A program made the translations under genes and the position numbers. 5,714 bases of DNA from an uncultured Collinsella sp. (lineage in GTDB: Bacteria > Actinomycetota > Coriobacteriia > Coriobacteriales > Coriobacteriaceae), in assembly GCA_959606065.1 (NCBI GenBank), contig CAUHHV010000050.1:1-5714 (forward strand). Direction: 5' to 3'. Shown here piece by piece: positions 1-5,714 of the stretch (within the stretch, counting starts at the first letter, position 1; the number at the start of each line of letters is the position of its first letter). The notes beneath the pieces are model-generated. The model saw only the letters and a list, made by a program, of their open reading frames with translations. It did no database searches and was not told where the DNA came from.

Positions 1-33
1 AGGCTCCGCAGCGCGAAGCGCGATGCGGAGCCT
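1..33 (-). terminator. Hairpin downstream of groEL, probable transcription terminator
   Basis: A 10-bp perfect stem pairs AGGCTCCGCA (1-10) with TGCGGAGCCT (24-33), and an inner GCGC/GCGC stem (11-14 with 18-21) closes a GAA loop with a two-base bulge. It lies about 80 nt beyond the groEL stop codon. The T-run expected on the minus strand would fall outside the window, so intrinsic termination of groESL is inferred. On the plus strand the hairpin is followed by CTTTGC, so it might also act for a gene entering from the left. Confidence 0.6.
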
Positions 34-115
34 CTTTGCATGTCCGAGGACGTTCCGGAGAGAAGCCCCCGTCACGCCCCCGGATTCCCGGTGGGAGTTC
101 TAGACCTTGTCGGCC

Positions 116-1753
116 TTAGTACATACCGCCGCCCTGCTGACCAGCGGTAGCAGCAGCGATAGCGTCCTCAAGCTGAGTGTTCTTGGGCACATCGGAGACG
201 GTGGCCTCGGTGATGAGAATCAGGCTGGCGACAGAAGCAGCGTTCTGCAGGGTGACGCGGCTGACCTTGACGGGGTCGAGGACGCCCATCTCAATCATGT
301 CGCCCCACTCGCCGTTGGCAGAGTTGAGACCCTGGCCGGCGGGCAGCTCGGCAACCTTGTCGACCACGACAGCGCCCTCAAAACCAGCGTTCTTGGCGAT
401 GGTAGCGACCGGAGCGGTCAGAGCCTTCTTGACGATATCGACGCCAATCTTCTCCTCGGGGTCGTCGATCTCGACAGCATCGAGCGCAGGAGCAGCGTCC
501 ATGAAGGCGACGCCACCGCCGGCGACGATGCCCTCCTCGACAGCAGCGCGGGTAGCCTGCAGGGCATCCTCAACGCGGTGCTTGATCTCCTTGAGCTCGG
601 ACTCGGTAGCAGCGCCGACCTTGATGACGGCAACGCCACCGGAGAGCTTGGCCAGGCGCTCCTGGAGCTTCTCACGGTCGAAGTCAGAGGTGGTGTTCTC
701 CATCTCGCCCTTGATCTGAGCGATGCGGGCGTCGATGGCCTCCTTGGAGCCAGCGCCGCCGACGACGACGGTGTTGTCCTTGGAGATGGTGACGGACTTA
801 GCGGTACCGAGCATATCAGCGGTGATGTCAGCGACCTTCACGCCCAGCTCGTCCAGAGCAGCCTGGCCACCGGTGAGGACGGCGATGTCCTCCAGGATGC
901 GCTTGCGGCGATCGCCGTAGCCCGGGGCCTTGACGGCGCAGACGTTGAGGGCGCCACGGATCTTGTTGAGGACGAGGGTCGGCAGAGCCTCGCCATCGAT
1001 GTCCTCAGCGATGATGAGCAGGCCACGGCCAGCGCGCTGGACAGCCTCGAGAACAGGCATGATGTCCTGGACGCTGGAGATCTTCTGGTCGGTGATGAGG
1101 ATGTACGGATCCTTCATCACGGCCTCCATGCGGTCGTTATCCGTGACGAAGTAAGCGGAGACGTAGCCCTTGTCGAACTGCATGCCCTCGACGGTGTCGA
1201 TGGTGATGTCGAACGTCTGGGAATCCTCGACGGTGATGACGCCGTCCTTGCCCACGACCTCCATGGCCTCGGCGATCTTCTCGCCGACCTCGGGGTCACC
1301 GGCGGAGATGGTACCGACGGAAGCAATCTGCTCCTTGGTCTCGACCGGCTTGGCCTGCTTCTTCATCTCGGCGACGGCGGCGTTGACGGCCTTGTCGATG
1401 CCGCGACGGATGGCCAGCGGGTTGGCGCCAGCGGCGACGTTGCGCAGACCGTCGTTGACGATGGCTTGAGCGAGCAGGGTTGCGGTGGTGGTGCCGTCAC
1501 CCACGGTGTCGTTGGTCTTGGTGGCGACCTCCTTCACCAGCTGAGCGCCCATGTTCTCGATGTTGTCCTCGAGCTCGATCTCCTTGGCGACAGAAACGCC
1601 GTCGTTGGTGATGGTCGGAGCACCGAACGTGCGCTGCAGCGCAACGTAGCGGCCCTTGGGGCCCATGGTGACGGTAACGGCGTCGGCCAGAGTGTTGACG
1701 CCCTTGGCAAGCTTAGCGCGGGCATCGGTGTTGAACGTAATGTTCTTTGCCAT
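116..1753 (-). CDS. groEL: GroEL, 60-kDa chaperonin
   Basis: Subunit of the double-ring ATP-dependent chaperonin that encloses unfolded proteins in the cytoplasm under the GroES lid. The protein has 545 residues, close to the usual 540-550, and appears complete. The ATP-site stretches are present: TITNDG with Asp51 and GDGTTTAT with Asp86 (E. coli Asp52 and Asp87). The apical substrate-binding segment has GYVSAYF, matching the E. coli Tyr199/Tyr203/Phe204 region. The Cpn60 signature AAVEEGIVAGGG lies at roughly residues 402-413. Equatorial, intermediate and apical domains follow the standard order. The tail ends GQQGGGMY, a short version of the flexible GGM tail, without the His-rich end seen in some actinobacterial GroEL1 proteins. 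The start is supported by GGAGGA at 1763-1768, 9 nt upstream of ATG. It is the second gene of a groES-groEL operon, 96 bp after groES. Family assignment is certain; taxon is inferred. Confidence 0.98.
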   Translation of the reverse strand: MAKNITFNTDARAKLAKGVNTLADAVTVTMGPKGRYVALQRTFGAPTITNDGVSVAKEIELEDNIENMGAQLVKEVATKTNDTVGDGTTTATLLAQAIVNDGLRNVAAGANPLAIRRGIDKAVNAAVAEMKKQAKPVETKEQIASVGTISAGDPEVGEKIAEAMEVVGKDGVITVEDSQTFDITIDTVEGMQFDKGYVSAYFVTDNDRMEAVMKDPYILITDQKISSVQDIMPVLEAVQRAGRGLLIIAEDIDGEALPTLVLNKIRGALNVCAVKAPGYGDRRKRILEDIAVLTGGQAALDELGVKVADITADMLGTAKSVTISKDNTVVVGGAGSKEAIDARIAQIKGEMENTTSDFDREKLQERLAKLSGGVAVIKVGAATESELKEIKHRVEDALQATRAAVEEGIVAGGGVAFMDAAPALDAVEIDDPEEKIGVDIVKKALTAPVATIAKNAGFEGAVVVDKVAELPAGQGLNSANGEWGDMIEMGVLDPVKVSRVTLQNAASVASLILITEATVSDVPKNTQLEDAIAAATAGQQGGGMY

Positions 1754-1779
1754 GGTAGGTAATCCTCCAAAAGAAATGT

Positions 1780-1819
1780 GACTCGCGTCGCCGCTTCCGA
1801 GTCCTATGCGGCGGGCGCG
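1780..1819 (-). promoter_or_regulatory. Intercistronic stem-loop with a competing second stem, upstream of the groEL ribosome site
   Basis: In the groES-groEL gap, CGCG+CGCCGC (1784-1787, 1789-1794) pairs with GCGGCG+CGCG (1808-1813, 1816-1819) across a 13-nt loop, with a small internal loop. Inside that loop CGAGTC (1798-1803) is complementary to GACTCG (1780-1785), which lies just beyond the first stem and overlaps it by two bases. The RNA could therefore switch between two hairpins or form an H-type pseudoknot. It ends about 11 nt before the groEL Shine-Dalgarno. No U-run follows, so it is not an ordinary terminator. A role in groEL translation, mRNA processing or stability is inference. 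Confidence 0.4.
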
Positions 1820-1849
1820 TTCAAAGACGAATCAGAGATTCTGACGAGA

Positions 1850-2143
1850 CTAGGCCTCGACGACAGCGTAGATGTCGTCGGCGCGCATCAGCAGATACTT
1901 CTCGCCGTCGACCTTGACCTCGTTGCCACCGAACTTACCATAGATGACAACGTCACCGACCTTGACGTCCATGGGGATGCGCTCACCCTTGTCGTTGACC
2001 TTGCCGGCGCCAACGGCAACGATGGTGCCGCGCTGCGGCTTCTCCTGGGCGTTGCTAGCGATATACAGACCAGAAGCGGTCTTCTGCTCGGCCTCGTCGG
2101 GCTTGACCAGAACACGATCTGCAAGCGGCTTCAAAGACGACAT
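1850..2143 (-). CDS. groES: GroES, 10-kDa co-chaperonin
   Basis: Heptameric lid that caps the GroEL chamber and couples ATP turnover to release of the folded substrate. The 97-residue product is of normal family length. It opens with the Cpn10 signature (LKPLADRVLVKPDEAE, about residues 4-19). The mobile loop follows, with GLYI at 25-28 in the place of the GroEL-contacting hydrophobic tripeptide (GIVL in E. coli). GTIVAVGAGK (39-48), a KVGDVVIYGKFGG segment (61-73) and the C-terminal RADDIYAVVE strand (87-96) are all present. The start is fixed by a strong AAAAGGAGGA (2151-2160) 7 nt before ATG, and the stop is TAG. First gene of the groESL operon. The leader holds a 7-bp hairpin and an AT-rich inverted repeat; neither a CIRCE (TTAGCACTC-N9-GAGTGCTAA) nor a HAIR site was seen. 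Confidence 0.97.
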   Translation of the reverse strand: MSSLKPLADRVLVKPDEAEQKTASGLYIASNAQEKPQRGTIVAVGAGKVNDKGERIPMDVKVGDVVIYGKFGGNEVKVDGEKYLLMRADDIYAVVEA

Positions 2144-2165
2144 GCTTGTCTCCTCCTTTTTGGGC

Positions 2166-2184
2166 CGCGTGGTTATGCCACGCG
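2166..2184 (-). promoter_or_regulatory. Leader hairpin just upstream of the groES ribosome site
   Basis: CGCGTGG (2166-2172) and CCACGCG (2178-2184) form a perfect 7-bp GC-rich inverted repeat with a 5-nt loop. It lies 5 nt upstream of the groES Shine-Dalgarno (2151-2160) and would be in the mRNA leader if the promoter lies near 2236-2270. It does not cover the ribosome site itself. It could stabilise the 5' end or be an operator read as DNA; which one is not decided by sequence. Confidence 0.45.
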
Positions 2185-2235
2185 AATTAACCCTTTTTGT
2201 TTGCGTACGCGTTGAATGGTACCCACGAATGGCGG

Positions 2236-2270
2236 GTTATACAACACGGAGTCAAAAAATCTTATTTTTT
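2236..2270 (-). promoter_or_regulatory. Putative groESL promoter with an AT-rich inverted repeat over its upstream part
   Basis: On the minus strand TATAAC (2236-2241) matches five of six bases of a sigma-70 -10 box. The -35 match at 18-bp spacing (ATAAGA, 2260-2265) is weak. Overlapping it is a perfect inverted repeat AAAAAATCTTATTTTTT (2254-2270), with 7-bp arms around CTT. This would sit at about -25 to -41, where a repressor site or AT-rich polymerase contact would be expected. Alternative boxes are TTGTAT (2239-2244) with TACCAT (2216-2221) at 17-bp spacing. A TTGACT at 2250-2255 lacks a -10 at the right distance. The exact promoter is uncertain. Confidence 0.35.
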
Positions 2271-2271
2271 G

Positions 2272-2499
2272 GCACTTAGATTTTCTGAATGCCGGGGGAT
2301 AACTTAGCGATGCCTCCCGTGTGGCTCCGGAGGGGCGGGGCATAAGGTTTCCTGCTCGGGCAGTCCTGCTCGCACGAAGGCCACATTAAGTGGCCTTCGG
2401 CTCGTGCGGAACTCGCGATAAACCTTATGCCCCGCCCCTCCGGAGCCACACGGGAGGCAGGTTAACTAATTCGGGCCCGGCATTCAGAAAAGTCAGTGC
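2272..2499. repeat. Large nested inverted repeat (about 210-230 bp) upstream of groESL
   Basis: Inner arms 2311-2350 and 2420-2459 are perfect reverse complements over 40 bp; they begin TGCCTCCCGTGTGG on the left and end CCACACGGGAGGCA on the right. Outer arms 2281-2296 and 2476-2491 (TTTTCTGAATGCCGGG and its complement) match perfectly over 16 bp. Beyond them GCACT (2272-2276) and AGTGC (2495-2499) extend the symmetry with a gap. Unmatched islands of 14 bp (2297-2310) and 16 bp (2460-2475) separate outer from inner arms. The 69-bp centre contains a further hairpin. There is no coding capacity, so it is not an intact insertion sequence. It could be a MITE-like or extragenic palindromic element, or a structure acting on groESL. 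No clear target-site duplication was seen. Confidence 0.85.
2371..2408. repeat. Central hairpin of the large inverted repeat
   Basis: AAGGCCAC (2377-2384) pairs with GTGGCCTT (2390-2397) around an ATTAA loop. After a 5-base bulge (2398-2402), CGCACG (2371-2376) pairs with CGTGCG (2403-2408). The stem resembles a terminator stem but no T-run follows in either direction, so termination is not supported. Confidence 0.7.
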
Positions 2500-2568
2500 A
2501 GCAAAATGGCGATGCGGATAGCGACATGTGCATGGTTTTCGCTGCGCGCACGGGTCCCCTGGGGAGCA

Positions 2569-2594
2569 CCGTGCATTTTTGGGAGTATTCAGCA
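2569..2594 (+). repeat. 26-bp element, left copy of an inverted pair
   Basis: Reads CCGTGCA, then five T, then G and GGAGTATTCAGCA. The reverse complement of 2781-2806 reads CCGTGCA, then five A, then C and the same GGAGTATTCAGCA. Twenty of 26 positions are identical, including one uninterrupted 13-bp block, and the differing centre is an exact swap of T for A and G for C. The copies face each other 186 bp apart. This could be a dispersed repeat end or paired binding sites. Confidence 0.7.
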
Positions 2595-2780
2595 GACTAG
2601 GACGGCTGCATACGTGCCGGACACACCATATTGGTCCCAAGGACGCCTTCGGCCGGCGATTTTGGTCGGCAGGCAAACCCCGTCAGGACAGAAAGGCATG
2701 CCTCACGCCGCACCGGAGCACAAAATGACGTCAATCTCTGCAACGTTACTCAGCCGCAGCGGCACAGGCAGAGCTCGCGG

Positions 2781-2806
2781 TGCTGAATACTCCGTTTTTT
2801 GCACGG
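2781..2806 (-). repeat. 26-bp element, right copy of an inverted pair
   Basis: Minus-strand partner of the copy at 2569-2594, sharing CCGTGCA and GGAGTATTCAGCA at identical spacing. Flanking sequence beyond the 26 bp does not clearly align, which bounds the element. The central six-A run lies on the minus strand. Confidence 0.7.
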
Positions 2807-2912
2807 CGCGGACGGGGGTACATCAGGATCCGGAAGAACATCCCAGCCTTTTTATGCAATTCGTAATGGAAAGTATGCAAAACACCTAGAGATAGCATTG
2901 CTGCTGTCCAAA

Positions 2913-2950
2913 TTGGGCGCGGGGCGGCGGCGCCTCCGCCCCGCGCCCAA
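2913..2950. repeat. 15-bp GC-rich hairpin
   Basis: TTGGGCGCGGGGCGG (2913-2927) pairs perfectly with CCGCCCCGCGCCCAA (2936-2950) around an 8-nt loop. It lies about 45 bp beyond the terminator of the amidohydrolase gene. Only short AT bases flank it (AATTTGG on the minus strand), so an intrinsic-terminator role is weakly supported. A back-up terminator or a structure that shields RNA ends is possible. Confidence 0.6.
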
Positions 2951-2984
2951 ATCAAGCAGGGCGGGGACGCTCCTAACGAACCCC

Positions 2985-3044
2985 CCATTTGCAAACAAAC
3001 GCGGCTCGAGCGCCATCCCAAAATAAGCTGCCCGAGCCGCGTTT
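2985..3044 (-). terminator. Terminator of the YtcJ-like amidohydrolase gene
   Basis: A perfect 12-bp stem, AAACGCGGCTCG (2997-3008) with CGAGCCGCGTTT (3033-3044), closes a 24-nt loop. It begins about 20 nt after the stop codon. On the minus strand the stem runs out into TTTGTTTGC, a moderate T-rich tail, consistent with intrinsic termination. The loop is longer than usual. Confidence 0.65.
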
Positions 3045-3063
3045 AACGGTAAGACATGAATAC

Positions 3064-4701
3064 TTAGCGCTCGTAGATCAGGTTGCCGGCTAGGTAGGTG
3101 GCTTGGACTTTGGTGGCTTGGAGTTCTTGGGGGTCGATGGTGAGCAGGTTTTGGTCCAGGACTACCAGGTCGGCGTATTTGCCGGGTTCTAGGCTGCCGA
3201 GGTTTTGCTCGTCGCCCGCTGCATAGGCGCTGCCCAGGGTGTAGTTGCGCAGAGCCGTTGACGCATCGATGCGCTCGCTCGGCAACCAGCCGCCCTCGGG
3301 CCAGTGGCTTTTGGGGTCCTGGCGCGTGATGGCCGTGTAGAGCACGTTCATGCTGGTAACGGGCGTGATAGGGCTGTCAGTACCGAAGGCTTGGCGGATG
3401 CCGCGCTGCTTATAGGTTGCAAACGGCCACATGATGCGGCTGCGCTCCAAGCCCAGGTCGCGCTCCGGACCACCTGGGTCGAGCGTGATATGGCAGGGCT
3501 GGCTCGAGGCAACGACGTTAAGCTTGCGTAGACGATCGATGTCCTCGGGCAAGAGGTTCTCCAGATGCTCGAGCGTGTTATGACCGTGCTGGGGCAGGCC
3601 GTACAGCTCTGCCGCCTCCTCAAAGATATCGAGCGCGGCATGGATGGCACCGTCGCCGATGACGTGGATGCGCACGGTGTGGCCGCGCTCCGCGGCCGCC
3701 AGAACTAGCTTGCGCATGCGCTCGGCGGGAACCGTCAGACGGCCCTGGTCGCCCGGGAAGCGCAGATTGGTATAGGGCTCGGTGAGATACGCCGTGTGTT
3801 CGCTCGACACGCCGTCGAAGAACTGCTTAAAGCCCGGTGCCGAGAGCAGCACATTGTTCGCGTAACGTGCCTGCAGCTCTTCCAAGTGCGACTGGTCATC
3901 CAGCAGCGTGGGGAACAGATGGGCTCGGATGCCCAACTTGCCGGCTGCCTGCAGTTTGTCGTAGACGTCGTCGCGGATAAAATCGCAGCCCGGCATGGGC
4001 ATGAGCGACATATCGCATATCGAGGTGATGCCCTGCTCGGCCATACGCCTCATTTGATCGGCGTAAGCGCTTGCGATGCGATCCTCGCCCAGCCACTCAA
4101 GGCAGCGCGGTAGCAGCTGCATAGCAGCTGCCTCGTGAGCAATGCCCGTGAGCTCGCCGTTTGCGTCCTTGTCGTAGCTGCCGCCCGCCGGCGGCTCACT
4201 GTCGCGCGTGACGCCGAGCGCCTCGAGTGCACGGCTGTTGAGCCAAAGCGTGTGCCCGTCGCCCGAATACATAACGCAGGGACGATCGGGGAATGCCACA
4301 TCGAGCGACGCCTTGCTAGGATGCTCGGGCGGGTCCCAACGGTAGTCGCGCCAGCCCTGCGTCACAACCCAAGCGTCATCGGGCAGGTCCTGGGAAAACT
4401 CGCGCGCATGCTGCACCAGTGCCGCCTCTGACGTGCCCATATCCATGAGCATGTACGGCGAGGAGCCGACCGAGGTATGGAAAAAGTGCAGGTGCGCGTC
4501 ATGGAAACCGGGGCAGACAAACTGCTCGCCGTAGTCGATAACCGGCGTGGCGGCAGGCGCGGCGGCAATCACGTCATCGGGCGCACCGACTGCGACGATA
4601 CGGTCGCCTGCGATGGCAATCGCCAGCTCGCGGGCGGTATCGATGCCGTCTTGCGCGGTAAAGACGTTCTTAGAGCGGATAATCCGATCGATATGTTGCA
4701 T
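3064..4701 (-). CDS. YtcJ-like metal-dependent amidohydrolase (Amidohydro_3 family)
   Basis: Probably a cytoplasmic metal-dependent hydrolase of the amidohydrolase superfamily; the substrate is unknown. The 545-residue product has the expected order. An N-terminal beta segment (about 1-60) leads to PGFHDAHLH with metal-binding His70 and His72. The YtcJ-typical GHTLWLNSRAL follows at 149-159, then GFKQFFDGV with Lys292 as candidate bridging residue. HVIGD carries His346, EHLEN has His379, and GTDSP carries Asp442. The closing LGSLEPGKYADLVVLD segment is at about 501-516. No signal peptide or membrane segment is visible. Start choice: ATGs at 4701, 4707 and 4713 are all in frame. The one at 4701 gives the family-like beginning MQHIDRIIRSKNVFTA and has GGGGA 5 nt upstream; a GTG at 4734 is less likely. 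The frame stays open far upstream, but that part lies opposite the divergent M20 gene and is not coding. Stop TAA is followed by a hairpin terminator. Confidence 0.92.
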   Translation of the reverse strand: MQHIDRIIRSKNVFTAQDGIDTARELAIAIAGDRIVAVGAPDDVIAAAPAATPVIDYGEQFVCPGFHDAHLHFFHTSVGSSPYMLMDMGTSEAALVQHAREFSQDLPDDAWVVTQGWRDYRWDPPEHPSKASLDVAFPDRPCVMYSGDGHTLWLNSRALEALGVTRDSEPPAGGSYDKDANGELTGIAHEAAAMQLLPRCLEWLGEDRIASAYADQMRRMAEQGITSICDMSLMPMPGCDFIRDDVYDKLQAAGKLGIRAHLFPTLLDDQSHLEELQARYANNVLLSAPGFKQFFDGVSSEHTAYLTEPYTNLRFPGDQGRLTVPAERMRKLVLAAAERGHTVRIHVIGDGAIHAALDIFEEAAELYGLPQHGHNTLEHLENLLPEDIDRLRKLNVVASSQPCHITLDPGGPERDLGLERSRIMWPFATYKQRGIRQAFGTDSPITPVTSMNVLYTAITRQDPKSHWPEGGWLPSERIDASTALRNYTLGSAYAAGDEQNLGSLEPGKYADLVVLDQNLLTIDPQELQATKVQATYLAGNLIYER

Positions 4702-4869
4702 GGGCATCCCCATCTCTGGCAGGAAATTCAACACCCCCGAGTGTACTCCCCCGCCCTTGTAACAAAACCCCAAGCGGCAAACGGCAACTTTACCAGCCCT
4801 AGCGGCAGGTGGCATACTGGAGAGAGCCCGTACGATTTTGCGATCAACCCAGCAAGGAGCAAATCGACC
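4702..4869. promoter_or_regulatory. Divergent promoter region between the two amidohydrolase genes
   Basis: This 168-bp gap must hold promoters for both genes. For the plus-strand M20 gene, TTTACC (4789-4794) and CATACT (4813-4818), spaced 18 bp and preceded by TGG (an extended -10 pattern), are a reasonable sigma-70 pair with a leader of about 45 nt. AAGGAG (4854-4859) is its ribosome site, 10 nt before ATG. For the minus-strand gene only weak boxes were found. An imperfect inverted repeat, CGATTTTGC (4833-4841) with GCAAATCG (4859-4866), brackets the M20 ribosome site. Confidence 0.45.
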
Positions 4870-5714
4870 ATGACGAAGACCAAGGCACAGCAGATTATGG
4901 CGGCGACCGAGGCTCGCGCGGCTGACGACGTCACCGCAGCCATCAAAGATATCGCTACCGAGTTTGAACCCTATATCATCAAGCAGCGCCGCCACTTCCA
5001 TAAGCACCCGGAGCTGAGCCTTGCCGAGGAGCGCACGACTTCTGACATCGCCAACCAGCTCGACGCCATGAATATCCCCTACGAGCGTCCCCTTAAGACG
5101 GGCCTTGTGGCAACCCTTCGCGGCACCGCGCCCGACGCCTATCGCGAGGACGGCACGCCACGCCGCCGCATCCTGCTGCGCGCCGACATCGACGCCCTGC
5201 CCGTCACCGAGCAGACCGGCGAGGAGTTTGCCAGCGTCAACGAGGGCTGCATGCACGCCTGCGGCCACGACTGCCACATCGCCATGATGCTCGGCACGCT
5301 GCAAATCCTGCGCCATATGACCGACGACATCCACGGCGAAGTCCGCATCGTCTTCCAACCCAGCGAGGAAAACGGCCAGGGCGCCAAGCTCATGATCGGC
5401 ACGGGCGTGCTCGACGGCGTCGATGGCGCCTACGCCGCGCACATCTGGAGTGAGGTCGACGCCGGCACCGTGAGCTGCGAGCCCGGGCCGCGCATGGCCA
5501 ATACCGACTGGTTCCGCATCGACGTCCGCGGCACCTCGTGCCACGGTGCCATGCCCCAGCGCGGTCACGACGCCGTTATGGTTGCCGCCGAGATCGTCAA
5601 CGCTCTGCAGACCATCGTTTCGCGCGAGATCAGTCCCTACGAGCCGGCCGTCATTACCGTCGGCGAGCTGCACGGCGGCACCGCGCGCAACGTTATCGCC
5701 GGCACGGCCTACCT
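4870..5714 (+). CDS. M20 (M20D-type) amidohydrolase/peptidase, 3' end outside the window
   Basis: Likely a cytoplasmic two-metal hydrolase that removes acyl groups from N-acyl amino acids or related amides (relatives include hippurate hydrolase, N-acetyl-diaminopimelate deacetylase and auxin-conjugate hydrolases). The first 281 codons are present, of an expected 390-430, and the frame is open to the window end. Motifs in order: RRHFHKHPELS (40-50), LLRADIDALPVTEQTG (102-117), MHACGHDCH (128-136) with metal ligands Cys131 and His133, VFQPSEE (161-167) with base Glu166 and ligand Glu167, AAHIW with His191, and SCHGAMPQRGHDAV (223-236) with His225. The later metal ligand near the C-terminus is not visible. 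A charged leader of about 30 residues precedes the catalytic core. ATG has AAGGAG (4854-4859) upstream. It diverges from the YtcJ-like gene. Exact substrate cannot be assigned. Confidence 0.93.
   Translation, partial: MTKTKAQQIMAATEARAADDVTAAIKDIATEFEPYIIKQRRHFHKHPELSLAEERTTSDIANQLDAMNIPYERPLKTGLVATLRGTAPDAYREDGTPRRRILLRADIDALPVTEQTGEEFASVNEGCMHACGHDCHIAMMLGTLQILRHMTDDIHGEVRIVFQPSEENGQGAKLMIGTGVLDGVDGAYAAHIWSEVDAGTVSCEPGPRMANTDWFRIDVRGTSCHGAMPQRGHDAVMVAAEIVNALQTIVSREISPYEPAVITVGELHGGTARNVIAGTAY

Larger units (their letters stand above)
2500..2910. other. Gene-free stretch with no recognised gene or RNA
   Basis: About 410 bp between the large inverted repeat and the 15-bp hairpin. Short open frames exist on both strands, but their translations (rich in Arg, Ser, Ala and Pro, no domain) and lack of ribosome sites argue against coding. 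No tRNA, rRNA, riboswitch or CRISPR pattern was recognised. The notable content is a pair of 26-bp inverted copies (2569-2594 and 2781-2806), listed separately. Confidence 0.5.

Noticed and set aside
107..1762. 551-codon open frame on the plus strand, opposite groEL
   Set aside because: It mirrors groEL almost exactly. High-GC codon use with few stop-complement codons leaves the antisense frame open; the translation is a low-complexity Asp/Gly/Leu/Val-rich product without a domain.
1820..2140. 11-bp direct repeat TTCAAAGACGA at 1820-1830 and 2130-2140, flanking groES
   Set aside because: One copy is part of the groES coding start, and several 11-bp matches are expected by chance in a window this size.
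2203..2224. Short palindromes GCGTACGC and GGTACC in the groES leader
   Set aside because: Palindromes of 6-8 bp are common by chance and have no matching partner or spacing.
2371..2408. Central hairpin as an intrinsic terminator
   Set aside because: No T-run follows in either direction, and no gene ends next to it.
2506..2889. 127-codon open frame on the plus strand in the gene-free stretch
   Set aside because: No ribosome site and no recognisable domain, and it runs through the 26-bp inverted pair; composition looks like translated non-coding DNA.
2746..3021. 91-codon open frame on the minus strand
   Set aside because: It crosses both the 15-bp hairpin and part of the terminator, with no ribosome site or domain.
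4702..5673. Upstream extension of the minus-strand amidohydrolase frame to 869 residues
   Set aside because: The extra N-terminal part lies opposite the clearly coding M20 gene and the divergent promoter region, and does not resemble any domain. The family start is near 4701.

Overview
The window looks like high-GC actinobacterial DNA. The GroEL is closest, in my recollection, to Coriobacteriia (Collinsella-like) proteins: it has GPKGRYVALQR near the N-terminus, a short GQQGGGMY tail, and groES directly upstream. The genus is an inference from protein style and base composition, not from a search.

Layout. Positions 1-33 hold a terminator-like hairpin beyond the 3' end of groEL. Positions 116-1753 (minus) are a complete groEL and 1850-2143 (minus) a complete groES, so the operon reads groES-groEL leftward. 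The 96-bp gap between them can fold into two competing stems. Positions 2144-3063 contain no convincing gene but are rich in structure. From groES outward they hold a 5'-leader hairpin, an AT-rich perfect inverted repeat at the presumed promoter, a nested inverted repeat of about 210-230 bp with perfect 40-bp inner arms, a pair of 26-bp inverted copies about 190 bp apart, a 15-bp GC hairpin, and the terminator of the next gene. Positions 3064-4701 (minus) encode a complete amidohydrolase of the YtcJ-like (Amidohydro_3) type. From 4870 on the plus strand, divergently, runs an M20 (M20D-type) amidohydrolase/peptidase cut by the window end. It has no in-window stop codon.

How the parts work together. 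GroES and GroEL form the ATP-driven protein-folding chamber. The two metal-dependent hydrolases share a 168-bp divergent promoter region and could both process N-acylated or amide substrates, but their substrates cannot be read from sequence. No CIRCE or HAIR heat-shock operator was found upstream of groES, so the inverted repeats there are the main candidates for its control.

The most interesting part of the window is the repeat-rich gene-free stretch 2160-2960. I see no evidence for a novel multi-gene system; the four genes belong to known families.
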